Of a stretch of DNA of 64,000 nucleotides, positions 22,799 through 32,290 are shown piece after piece. Source of the DNA: Ustulina deusta (Eukaryota > Ascomycota > Sordariomycetes > Xylariales > Xylariaceae); NCBI GenBank assembly GCA_023159155.1, contig JAJNNX010000001.1:3410001-3474000 (forward strand), in the 5' to 3' direction. Made by a program: the position numbers and the translations under genes. Below the pieces are notes generated by a model. That model was not told the origin of the DNA and did no database searches. It was given only the letters and a program-made list of their open reading frames with translations. The number at the start of each line of letters is the position of its first letter. The stretch's first letter is position 1.

Positions 22799-25456
22799 TC
22801 ACATCTTGATCCCACGTGACGTAACTTCTCCCCGTTCTCCGATATTCAGAAGGATGCGGCATTGAGGGCAGTACCACTTTGTCGTGCGCGCTGGTATCTC
22901 GGAGAGTCCTACACACTCGAGGTGGAACCACTCTTTCTCGCAGTTCTGCTTATCCACTCCGGTCAGTGTCTGCTGGCGCGTTTTGCTACTCGTATGTAGC
23001 ATTTGGGGGGGTTTCTTGTGGTCTTTGCTCACATCAATGTTATCGCACTGTATCATAGTGCCGAAGCTAACCCTGTTGCACAGACAGTATCTTGGTTCAT
23101 CCGGGTCAATGACGTTCCCATCATCGTCTACCTCGACCTCGACCTCAGGTTCTGGCTGTTGGTTGGTGCCCTTCTCCCTCTTCGTGTTACCCCTGGCTTT
23201 CTTGCGTGGTGCTGCCTTGCGTTTTCCTATAGCGCTAGTGCCACCAAAATTGGTTGTCACCACACCTGGCGCAGGTCGTTTGGCACGCTTGCTAGGTTGA
23301 CGAACTTCAGGGGCTGGAGTATTCCTAGCAGTGCTGGCACGCCGAGGCCGGTCGGCTGCGAGTGTTGGGGGAGGCTCCTGACTTGCAGCTTTTCCTCGCG
23401 AGACAGGTCGCCGAAGAGGGATTGGTTGTGGCTGTTGTGGTTGTTGTTCGGGCACGGGAGCCGGGGGGGGAGGGGGGACAGGTACCGGTGTATTTCCACG
23501 GGAGCTGCTTGGCTGTTTGAGATTAGCCGTAGTTGGTTGCATGTTTTGGCGGGTTTCTCGTTTTGGGAGATCCCGAGCTGGAGGAAGAATAGGGGTGGTG
23601 GATGTTTTAATGGGAGGGGGGATTGGTGTCTCTGCGGGAGGTTTGGTGGGAACTATAGTAGTGACGGTAGACGATGGGACTGGACTTGTCTGTCCCGAAG
23701 ATGCAGCCGTCCTCACGGCCACTATAGAGGAGTCCGAGGGGATAGTAATCGGTACTGGGACTGGGACAGGCGTCTTGGATGTAAGGCCTGTTCTGCCGAG
23801 CTGTGGAACAGGAACTGGCGTCTCAACTGGGACTGAATGCGTTGTAGCAGCAGTAGGTTGTGGGGGGGCTGAGGGAGGCCGCGGCGTGATTTGAGGTGGA
23901 GGGACTGGCGTCTCGGTCTTGGTACGTTTTATCTGCGGCTTCTCGGGCTGCGTAGGTGGGAGAGTTGGAGTTTGATTCGGGGGCAGATTTTCGGCAATTT
24001 GAGGCTTCTCTGGAGCCGGAGTCTCAGACAAGGAGTCGCGCTTTCGTTTCTTATTTTTAGACTTGCTCGAGGCTTTTCCCTGGCTCTGTCCAGTCTCCTG
24101 TGACTTGTCATGCGAGCTGCCGGCTACGGAGGGCGAAGCTTCATGATTCATAAAGATCCGGGCAGCCTCGGCCATTTTTCTAGCCGACTCTTCCGCTTCC
24201 TCTGCAGCCATCCTCGCCAGGGTTTCGCGTTTCAACTTCTTAGCCTCGTTGAGTTTCATTCCACGGTTGCTCAGCTGTACTTCATCGGCCGTTAAGGCAT
24301 CAGCACTGATAGCGCCTTCAGGCGGATGTGGGATGCCAGATTCGGCGTCCACCACTGGTGCGGGTAGAGTAGGCTCAAATGGTCTTCCCTCCTCCTCGGC
24401 TTTCTTCTGAGCATCTTTGAACGCTTCCACTCCACGGCCGAGGTTCCTAAGCTCGCGCGCAATCATGGTGTCGCTTGGAATCCACTGAGAGTTCTTCTTC
24501 ATCCTCTTCCTCAGCTTAGCAAGTTCGTATTGAGTGAGCTGGAGCCACGGAGCGTCTGTGCTACCTGGGACGGCGTTCTCGGGTGGTGGCTTAAGTTTTG
24601 CTAAGGCAGTACTTGTAGAAACAGGCGGCGGTCCATTCTCCCGTCCGTTGGGTCGTGCTGGCCGAGATGGCTTTGGAGGCCTCTGCTGCTTAGGGGTCTT
24701 CAGTGGCTTGACTAACTTGATGCGAGTGTTTTCTGCGATGGGCCGCCTGGGAGGAGAAACTGAGATTTCGTCTTCGGAACTATCCTCGCTAGAGTCGCTG
24801 TAGACATTGAAGTCGACCTCATGGGGGCCGAGAACCTCGCCCGGAACAATGATTCGCCGTGGTCGCATTTTCTCTCCATTGCTATCGACGCGAAGGCTAA
24901 TCTTGGGACCACGGACCATCTGCGGTGATTTAGACTGAACCGGGCTCCTTTGCTCCTGTTCCTCAACTGTAGGGAAGTTGTCGCGCATTGTGTGAAGCTT
25001 GCCCAAGATGGTCTGGATTCTGTTATGATGCCTACTAACAATCTCCAACATGCGACACGCCTCAGCATGGGCATAGGTGCGGGAGCTGAGGGCATGGTTG
25101 AGCTTGTCAGATATGTCGGAGCGGAGCTTTACGGGGTCTACGCGCTCGGTGGAGGGTAATGTCGGTAGCTTTCCCCAGACCGTAGTGAGCTCGTTCACTG
25201 CGGCCGATGAGTCGATATAGTTATCGTCAAGCTGGGCGATCAAGGTAAGGGATCGGGTGATATCGGAGGGTAGATGTTCTGTAAAGTCGAGGAAGTCGGT
25301 CACAGTCGCCGATGCATCTGGATCTGCACGCATCGAGAGCGGCTCGAGGCCATTGTTGGGGGCGCCTAATTGCTGGATCGCAGGATGCCTCGGCGAGATG
25401 TCGCCATCAATCTCCCCGCGGCCTCTGGCCATGTTTGCTTCGACTGCAGCAGCCAT
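22799..25456 (-). CDS. ING-family PHD-finger protein (Pho23/Yng-like)
   Basis: Two exons (23033-25456 and 22799-22945) encode 856 residues. Residues about 45-165 form the helical ING domain (DASATVTDFLDFTEHLPSDITRSLTLIAQLDDNYIDSS). A very long disordered middle is rich in Pro, Ser and Thr, with repeated PVPVP and KTPVPVPVP words. Basic KRKAAPRKKARGNTKREK precedes the C-terminal PHD at about 787-838: RYCLCNRVSFGTMIQCDN, then NCEKEWFHLECVGLSEIPARTTKWYCPQC, with the Cys4-His-Cys3 ligands visible. ING proteins read histone H3 trimethylated at lysine 4 and sit in histone acetyltransferase or deacetylase complexes. The 87-nt intron inside the PHD has no stop and is a multiple of three, so retention would add 29 residues without a frameshift. 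Confidence 0.85.
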   Translation of the reverse strand: MAAAVEANMARGRGEIDGDISPRHPAIQQLGAPNNGLEPLSMRADPDASATVTDFLDFTEHLPSDITRSLTLIAQLDDNYIDSSAAVNELTTVWGKLPTLPSTERVDPVKLRSDISDKLNHALSSRTYAHAEACRMLEIVSRHHNRIQTILGKLHTMRDNFPTVEEQEQRSPVQSKSPQMVRGPKISLRVDSNGEKMRPRRIIVPGEVLGPHEVDFNVYSDSSEDSSEDEISVSPPRRPIAENTRIKLVKPLKTPKQQRPPKPSRPARPNGRENGPPPVSTSTALAKLKPPPENAVPGSTDAPWLQLTQYELAKLRKRMKKNSQWIPSDTMIARELRNLGRGVEAFKDAQKKAEEEGRPFEPTLPAPVVDAESGIPHPPEGAISADALTADEVQLSNRGMKLNEAKKLKRETLARMAAEEAEESARKMAEAARIFMNHEASPSVAGSSHDKSQETGQSQGKASSKSKNKKRKRDSLSETPAPEKPQIAENLPPNQTPTLPPTQPEKPQIKRTKTETPVPPPQITPRPPSAPPQPTAATTHSVPVETPVPVPQLGRTGLTSKTPVPVPVPITIPSDSSIVAVRTAASSGQTSPVPSSTVTTIVPTKPPAETPIPPPIKTSTTPILPPARDLPKRETRQNMQPTTANLKQPSSSRGNTPVPVPPPPPAPVPEQQPQQPQPIPLRRPVSRGKAASQEPPPTLAADRPRRASTARNTPAPEVRQPSKRAKRPAPGVVTTNFGGTSAIGKRKAAPRKKARGNTKREKGTNQQPEPEVEVEVDDDGNVIDPDEPRYCLCNRVSFGTMIQCDNIDVSKDHKKPPQMLHTSSKTRQQTLTGVDKQNCEKEWFHLECVGLSEIPARTTKWYCPQCRILLNIGERGEVTSRGIKM

Positions 25457-26360
25457 GGTTGAGGCACATAGTTTGGAAGACGTGCCTAGGAGTCGGGTAT
25501 CAAGTTAATAGGAACATGGCATAGGCATAGATTCGAAGAGGCCGCATCTACAGAGGCCGGAATGGTGGGTAGGGCTAGGCACCTCGCGTGTTTTCTGTAC
25601 GCTCATTGTTGGGACGGGATGGATAAGAGGAGGTATAGCTTAACGCGAAAAGAGTGACATTCATTCAAATTATCGAGATAGTAGTGCTAAATCAACAAAA
25701 CGAGTTGCATTCACTTATCGATGATATGGTACCTAGGTACCTACCTTACGTAAGTACCAGGTCTACCTAGCTATGTAGGTAATACAGAGTGCAGGCGCTG
25801 CCTGATCCTAGGCGGGGCCTTAGATAAAGCAACCCGGATATGGAAGTCGTGTAAGGCGGCTTCCTCTCCAACACCACGGGGATGAACAACTTACAGTTAT
25901 ACCATATAAATCATCAATAATTACTATTACATCAAGACAAAATTGCTGTACACCTCGGAGCAGAAAAAGTTCTGACCATACCAGCATAGGTATGCATGGA
26001 ATTCCCTAGGTACTAGGACACATATCTACTTAAAGTCGCCAATTCCTTGTTCCGGGCCCTCAAATGAACGATTCCCTCATCGTGAAGCTATCGAATACAA
26101 CAGAAAAGGCCCTGATCTGGTCCAACGTGGTGTTTTGCTCTTCCAATCAAGCTGATAATATCTATCAGTGATACTGTTGTTGCTGGCTGTCTCCAACGAT
26201 AACCTGCTACCAGTTCTCCCCCTTTATCGCCCAATTCTCTCGCTGTAAACGGTTTTTTGTATTCCGGCCCGAGACCGATGTATTCGATCAGGTCTATGCG
26301 TGTCTGATTGCCCTCGTTGATGGTGCAATCGGCATCCATCTGACACTTCATCTCGTTTTC
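25457..26360. other. Intergenic, ING-type promoter and bactofilin-like 3' flank
   Basis: The left part is the ING-type promoter, with a dense cluster of TACCTA/TAGGTA words at about 25726-25785. From 26088 to 26360 the minus strand stays open in the same frame as the last exon of the bactofilin-like gene after its stop, which is described as a finding. Confidence 0.5.
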
Positions 26361-27408
26361 CTACAGCAAAGTGGCCACTTGAGTAGAGGTAGGGTCTACG
26401 TCCTCGTCGCTGCCGTGTTGAGCATGCATCTGACTGCTCGCCTCATATGCCAGCAACAAAGAGGCCAGTCGATCAAAGGCAGGGTCTACTCCATTGATTA
26501 CACTATCGCGGTCCACAATGAGCTTCGAGCCTTGTCCGATCTTCTCGAGATTACCGGTCAAATTGAGGGACGTGCATCTCCTATCGGCGCACAAGAATTG
26601 TTAGTTAGTTTTCGGTTGTGTGGTGGTGAAGCCCAAGCTTTGCAGCTATTGCTTATTGGAAGGGAAGAGCATCAACAGCCATGATAGCTTGGACAGACAC
26701 AGGAGGCTGAAGTGTACGGTGTCTCGCAAACAGCACAATTCAGAGCTTCACATACAGGGTACCTCTAATTTTCAGGTTTCCGGTGACAGTAAGTGTACCA
26801 TTGACAGTACAGGTACCATGGATGTAGACGCCGGCCTTCACCATCACATCACCACTAGGTAACCACTCATGTTAATGAAAGCGCTAGGTAACATCCAGCA
26901 CAGAGTGAAAGATATGATAAGCATGAGGTGCCTGGCTAAAAACATACTCGATGGCTCCTGTGCGGGTGATGATCATGTTGTTGACGGTGGCAGGTTTGTT
27001 CCTAGAGATCGTGTCAGCAAACCAATCTTGAAATTAATGCATGCCATCCCAGAAGCAACAGAAGTAGTCCCCATGAGAGTATATAAAACGCAACCGCCAA
27101 CACACATACCAACACTGAACAGTTCCACGGAGCGTAAAATTGCCCTCGCACTCGAGTTTGCCTGTGACAATGACTTTTCCACAAACGCACAGCTTGTCGG
27201 TGGCATGAAGTCGGCCCTCAACGATGATTTGGCGACAAAGAAAGACTTTGTTTGCTGACAAGTCTTTTTCTTTTGTCCATCCTTTATCCACCAACCACTT
27301 TATGCTCTCCTCTTGTGTTGCCGTGCGTTTTTTGGTGCTAGAGTTGCGTCCGCGTTTGGATGACTTTTGGATTTCCGAGTGCTTGTCGTCAATATTGGTT
27401 GCGTCCAT
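26361..27408 (-). CDS. Bactofilin-like beta-helical protein
   Basis: Four exons (27110-27408, 26948-27001, 26756-26854 and 26361-26580) join in consistent phase to a 223-residue protein. The first 52 residues are hydrophilic and basic (KSSKRGRNSSTKKRTATQEE). Residues about 55-172 consist of short strands repeating a hydrophobic-x-hydrophobic-x-G pattern: VFLCRQIIVEGRL, VIVTGKLECEGNFTLRGTV, VMVKAGVYIHGTCTVNGTL, TVTGNLKIRGTL, SLNLTGNLEKIGQGSKLIV. This is the repeat style of bactofilins, right-handed beta-helices that polymerise end to end without nucleotide. The C-terminal 40 residues are helical then acidic. Three of the four exons carry helix repeats that fit only after splicing, which supports a real gene. 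Bactofilins are chiefly bacterial cytoskeletal proteins, so the role in a fungus is open. A generic beta-helix protein remains possible. Confidence 0.72.
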
Positions 27409-28113
27409 TTTGACTGATCAGTCGAACTACATCGAGGAAGTGTTGGAGTTGGTCCAAATCGAAGAGGAACTTTAAGAAGGTCGTGGCGTGGCAAGCAGGG
27501 ACTGTGTCCAACTTTGTGAAATGTGTATCAATACCCTGTTGTGCGTGAATACTTGTATTGTGTTTATTACCATATTACTACTACCTAGGGCTGTCAGGCC
27601 GTCGATAATGGGCTGTGGGAACAACAGTCCCTAAACAAACATTTCAACATACGCGGTCTCTTTGGCCACACACGGTATTCTCGAACCAGCACAGGAAGCT
27701 GCATTGATTCACTCTTTGCTTACAACATTTGTGGATAATGCCTCGCCTTCCCGTTGCCCATCACCCTCACAACCAGGTCCAGATTAACCAGAGTACCCAA
27801 CAGCATTGGAGAAGGGGCTCTAGAATATCACACTGAGAAGCCCGTTGAACCCCTTGATAGCTAGGTCAGATTCACAGAACTCCCCTGTACTACAAGTACT
27901 AACATAATTTATCAAATTTCATGGAATATACATTATAAAATACTTTATGATGGGTGCCTACAAAACGTCCATGGGAGAGAACGGGCCAATCCAGGATGTC
28001 TCCTTTGTCACGTTTCTTGTGTCACATCCCCAAACGCCACATCCACGCCGTCAGCCCTTGCCTCCCACCCTAACCCGTAGAAACACACGTCCCGTCCCTT
28101 TACTGCGACAGAT
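27409..28113. other. Intergenic, bactofilin-like promoter and membrane-protein 3' flank
   Basis: This is 700 bases of upstream and 3' flanking sequence with no frame worth calling and no repeat array. Confidence 0.5.
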
Positions 28114-29399
28114 TTAAACTCCCCCAACAGCAGTAAGAGCTAAGCCGGTAATCGCCGTGGCTAGAACCCAGACACTGCTCCAGGCCGTAGCCCCTGCGAT
28201 TTCCACACCCACGATGGTAAGCCACGTCCGTAAGAACGTGTTGACGCCAGTGACAAGCATGATCAACACTGTACGCTGCATCGCCACCTTGGTCTGCGAG
28301 GACCAGCCTAAGAAGTTCCATCGCACAGTCTCGCGCAAGCTGGCTTTGACGGGATCGAACGCCTCGTTCTCAGCATCGGCTGGTGTACGCCCAGTCGCTT
28401 CAGCTGGCGTGAATATGAAGACGCGGGCCGCAAAGCCGAGCACGAGTGTTACGGGTAGGAGATCCACGTAACTTGATTCGTGGGCACGCACTAGTGATGG
28501 CAAGTCCGCAAAGTACAATACTAGATAGGTGGGAAGATAAGTCGCGTATGCGAAGAGTAGAGACACGCTGTAGATGGCGCCGGCGAGGAGCGTTGTGAGG
28601 AGTGCGATGGGCGTATCAGCCAGTATATCCGCATTGGGGACGGCGGTCGGGTTTGCATGAACACGAGATAGTGGGCGCAGCAGACGGAACGGAATGTATG
28701 TTGCCAGTGTCTCGACGATGACAGTTATGAGAAGCGCAAAGGCAGGCGTATCATAATGGGCGAAGAGTAAGTAGAGCTGTGCGTGATCACGGTCAGTATC
28801 AAACCAAACTACGCATGAGCCGCAAAAGGATGCGCTCTTTAAGAATCAGGTCGCTTACATGAGGACCTTGAGACAGCAGATTTAGCGCAGTGATGTCATA
28901 ACCATCGTAGTCGCCGAACCATCCAAGCGCGAGCTCAAATCTGTCATAGTCGAGGCTGTTAGCTTGTCGCGCAAACATCGATGTGATCTGTAAGCAACTC
29001 AGGCCAATGCGGAGCAAGGGATGCGAGAGGTACACACAGTCGCCAGCCCGTTACAGCTCCAACCTCAGTCCAAGTCCCAAGCAGCCGCGCATGCGCGGTG
29101 AGAACCCCCTGCGTTAAAGGCCACAAGAGCGAGTAGCCTAGCTCCGAGATGGCTAAACTGAGAATGGCAACAAGGGGGAACTGCACTGGCGTTGGTAGCT
29201 TGGATCGCGGTTTGCGCTCCACGTGGTTGGTGGTAGGACCCTCGATTTTAGAGATGATAACGGTAGTGGGCGATGTCTGCGCATCTTTATCGTCGCTGTT
29301 AGTAATTGAAGAAACAGCTGTCGAAGGCGATCCTTCCTCTTCAGCAGCAGCGGCGGCGGCTGCTGCTGCGACAGCCTTGTCCTGACGTCTCGTGCGCAT
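28114..29399 (-). CDS. Fungal multi-span membrane protein of unknown function
   Basis: Three exons (29034-29399, 28859-28987 and 28114-28776) encode 385 residues, all introns in phase 0; the first intron is only 46 nt. A disordered N-terminus of about 70 residues contains a nine-Ala run (residues 10-18). Hydrophobic spans follow at about 75-100, 175-195, 230-260, 275-295, 320-345 and 350-385. Between the first and second spans lies a conserved-looking loop, FARQANSLDYDRFELALGWFGDYDGYDITALNLLSQGPHLYLLFAHYDTPAF. I recognise this as a family of uncharacterised fungal membrane proteins but cannot name a substrate or organelle. Confidence 0.7.
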
Positions 29400-30606
29400 T
29401 ATTGATAAGGTATGTTTGGAAACAATAACAACAACAACAGACAGTTGTTGAGTAGCTCCAAGAGGGTGTTAATTAGCTGGGAATGGAAGAATATCCGCTA
29501 TAATAGAACAAGAAATAAAACCCCGAAGAATGGCTAAAAGTTGTATGTTTGCATCTGCGATATTTGGTATTTGAAGTCTTGGAGTTATTATTATATCGTC
29601 GTGCAGTGTAAAAATAAAAAAAAGAACAGAGAGTGAGGAGGGGCAACCAGCGTGTTTGGAGAGCTCTATGAGGTAGTGTGGTGTTAGGTAGGGAGGGTAG
29701 GTAGCTCAAAGTACTTAGGTAAGGTAGTAGTAAGCTAGCAAAGCTGTGTGCTGTGTTGCACTGCACTGAGCTTCCAAGGTTGTCCCCCAGCTCTCTATAC
29801 AACAACTGAAAACTGACAGCTCGTCTCTCCTCCACCACCCCGTGACGTGACGTCGTCTCCTCAAGTATCCGAGATCTTCATTTCAACCCCCCCACTGTTG
29901 ATCGCTCGATTAACTAGACTAGCAGTTCCTCATAAGGGCGCTCGGAAGCCAACTCGATTGTGGAGTTTCTACCTCTCTTCTCTCTTCTCTCTTTAGACTC
30001 CTCTACACTCCTGGTTCTGAGTGTTTGGACATGCAAGGCCATCTGTTTGTTTGCATTACCCCGATCCCCGTAGCGAAAAGCTTCAAAGACCTCGGGATTG
30101 CCCTCCCTTCCTCGATTCATTATGTCAGTGGTGGTTTATTATACAGCACCGTGCAGGTCATCACAGGGGCGGCTGTGCCCAGGGAGCCCAGGTTCCAAAC
30201 TGCGAGCTATCATCCTCCAGCCATCCCGATGTAAGTGACTCAAAGTTCATTTGATTTGGGTTTCCTTTCATATAAAACAAATGAGTGTCTTGCGTCTACG
30301 ATATAAGTACGCAGTCATTCACTCGCAGTGCACTCTGCCTCAGAGTCGTGCAACTTAAGAACTCTGTCGTCGTTCTTGGCGTTCGCTCGACGCTCCCTCC
30401 GAACCTCACTTTAACCTCGTGGGGATTGCTTCCACCAGCCATCACTTTGAAGGCCGCCACTCTTCGGTGCTAAGGTCTCGGCGGCGGAGCGAACCACCCA
30501 TTTACAAGCCTTTGATATACGTGTTTGTGGTACAAAGGAAACATCAAAACCGTGCCTCATTTCCCGTCATAGGGTGAAAAACTCCGAGACCCATGACTCA
30601 CATCGC
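29400..30606. other. Intergenic, membrane-protein promoter and C2H2-gene 3' flank
   Basis: The left end holds the promoter of the membrane protein, with CAA-rich sequence just upstream of its ATG. The rest has several short frames (up to 121 codons at 29473-29838 minus) without recognisable domains. The right end is the 3' UTR of the C2H2 gene. Confidence 0.45.
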
Positions 30607-32220
30607 TTATTCCTCCATGCGCCCAAACATCATCTCATCATCTTCCTCACTACTTCGCGCTCTGGAGCGTCGGTCCTCTTCCTCTTCATCCACCATGCTA
30701 CCTTCGCTATCTTCCATTTTTACATCAACAATCGGGCGGGAGTCGCCACGGATGTCGCCGCGAGTAAAACTCTCCGGCATTTGTGTCGTGTAACTGTTGA
30801 TAAAGCTAGTGCTACTAAAAGCTGCTTGATCCAGATACTGAGCAGGCAATGGAGGAACCGGAGGGGCGTCTTCTGGGAGTCGTGCATCTCGGTTTCCTCC
30901 GTTGCTGCCAATGCTACAACTGAGCAATTCGACAGCCGCCGCAAGGTCACGATCTTCTTGGCCGGTGCTATTCAGTCCAGACGAGAGAGGACGGCGATCC
31001 GTACTACCATGACGGGCATGACTGAATCCGCTCCTGTGGGGTAAACTGCCTGGGAGGAAAGAGCCTGGCACAGTCGATTGATATGATCGCGAGTAATTGC
31101 TCCCATTGCTATAGCGCTTCGGGGCGTCTCGGTAAGTCAATGCGTTGCTCACCGCAAAACTCTCTTGAGGCGGTGGGGTTGTGTCCGCAGAGCTGTGTCC
31201 ATCACGGTGTTCCGAGTAGCCGGAGGCAGTCGGAGATTCCGATCCCGCTTCGCTAACAAAGTCCTTGGCCGAGTCAGGAGGCGTAGTGGAATCTTTGTTG
31301 TTCATCGCAACAAGAACAGACGCTGCTTCAAGCAATTGCACTTGCTGATGCTTGGATATGAGAAGCTTGGACGTGTAGGACCATTCGGGAGTGTGTTCCC
31401 ACCTGACAAGCAATTCGTCAACACAGGTTCACGCATAGACACTAGGGTTGGGTGGTGTGCAAGCCGGTCCATGGCCTTTCGAAGCGAATACATCATCCAA
31501 CGGCCTGGCCAAGGGAGTGCAGGGTAAGGGTAGTGGGTAAGAAAATGGGCACAAACAAATGCTTGGTCAAGCAGCTGCTATGCTTGTATCCCTTTCCACA
31601 CTTGTCGCATCGGAGTTCAACGCGGTTGCTCTTCCTACCCTCTTTGGTGAGAGGTTGACCATCGCTTGCGCGTCGAATCCGTGCTTTCTGAAGCCCATTT
31701 TCCCCTTCGTCGCCGGACATGTCATTGGAATCGTCATCAATCGCACTCTCCTGTCCTTCCGGCTTTAGATGCATTGTGAATCGATGAATCGGTAGACTGG
31801 CCGGTGGCGAAGGTAGACTTCCCACGACAGCAGCCCGTGCGGTAGCGGCAGACTTGGACATCGTCCCGCGGCGGGAGGTAACGGCGATAGGCAGGGCAGT
31901 CATCTTCTCGCCAACCTCTTGCAGAGCGGCAACAACAGCGGCTGCATTTGCGGCAGGGTTGGTTATGCTCTTCCGGCGGGTTACACGGTGGGTGGGATTG
32001 TGAACACCGGACAAAGCGGAAAGCGAGTGGGAATTGTTGCGTGAATGGGAGGGAGGTCGAGCGGACGACATGACAGAGATCGGGCCTGAGGGAATGGATG
32101 GGCGTCTCGCTGATGTTGGGATTTCCTAAGACGTCGGCCACAAGTGATCAGCATGGCCAGCTCCTCCAAGTAAGCTAGACGGACATGGCGGTTCAAGTAG
32201 TTTACCTTAGAAGAGGCCAT
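30607..32220 (-). CDS. Single C2H2 zinc-finger protein, likely transcription regulator
   Basis: Three exons (32206-32220, 31557-32125 and 30607-31402) encode 459 residues. The classical C2H2 finger CDKCGKGYKHSSCLTKHLWEH lies at about residues 178-198; the second intron falls between its two His ligands, and splicing restores the motif, which is strong support for the model. The finger is followed by TPEWSYTSKLLISKHQQVQLLEAASVLVAMN, a segment conserved in Pezizomycotina relatives I recall. The rest is Ser/Thr/Pro-rich and ends in an acidic stretch (KMEDSEGSMVDEEEEDRRSR). It is presumably nuclear. The first exon codes for only five residues. The region upstream of the start is a 7.5 kb gene desert, as often seen for developmental regulators. 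Confidence 0.85.
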
Positions 32221-32276
32221 TGCCGAACACTATACAAGAGTGCGACAAAACCAGACTACAATACGATGCCACAGTG

Positions 32277-32290
32277 TCTCTCTCTCTCTC
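32277..32290. repeat. TC dinucleotide repeat, seven units
   Basis: This (TC)7 run lies about 55 bases upstream of the C2H2 start codon. On the coding strand it reads (GA)7, a promoter-like GA tract. Confidence 0.8.

Noticed and set aside
23003..23894. Two long plus-strand frames opposite the ING-type gene
   Set aside because: They are antisense to the Pro/Thr-rich repeats of a well-supported gene and show only Trp/Gly/Arg-rich low complexity.
29473..29838. 121-codon minus-strand frame upstream of the membrane protein
   Set aside because: Composition follows the T-rich promoter sequence (Tyr, Leu, Ser runs), and it lies where a 5' leader is expected.
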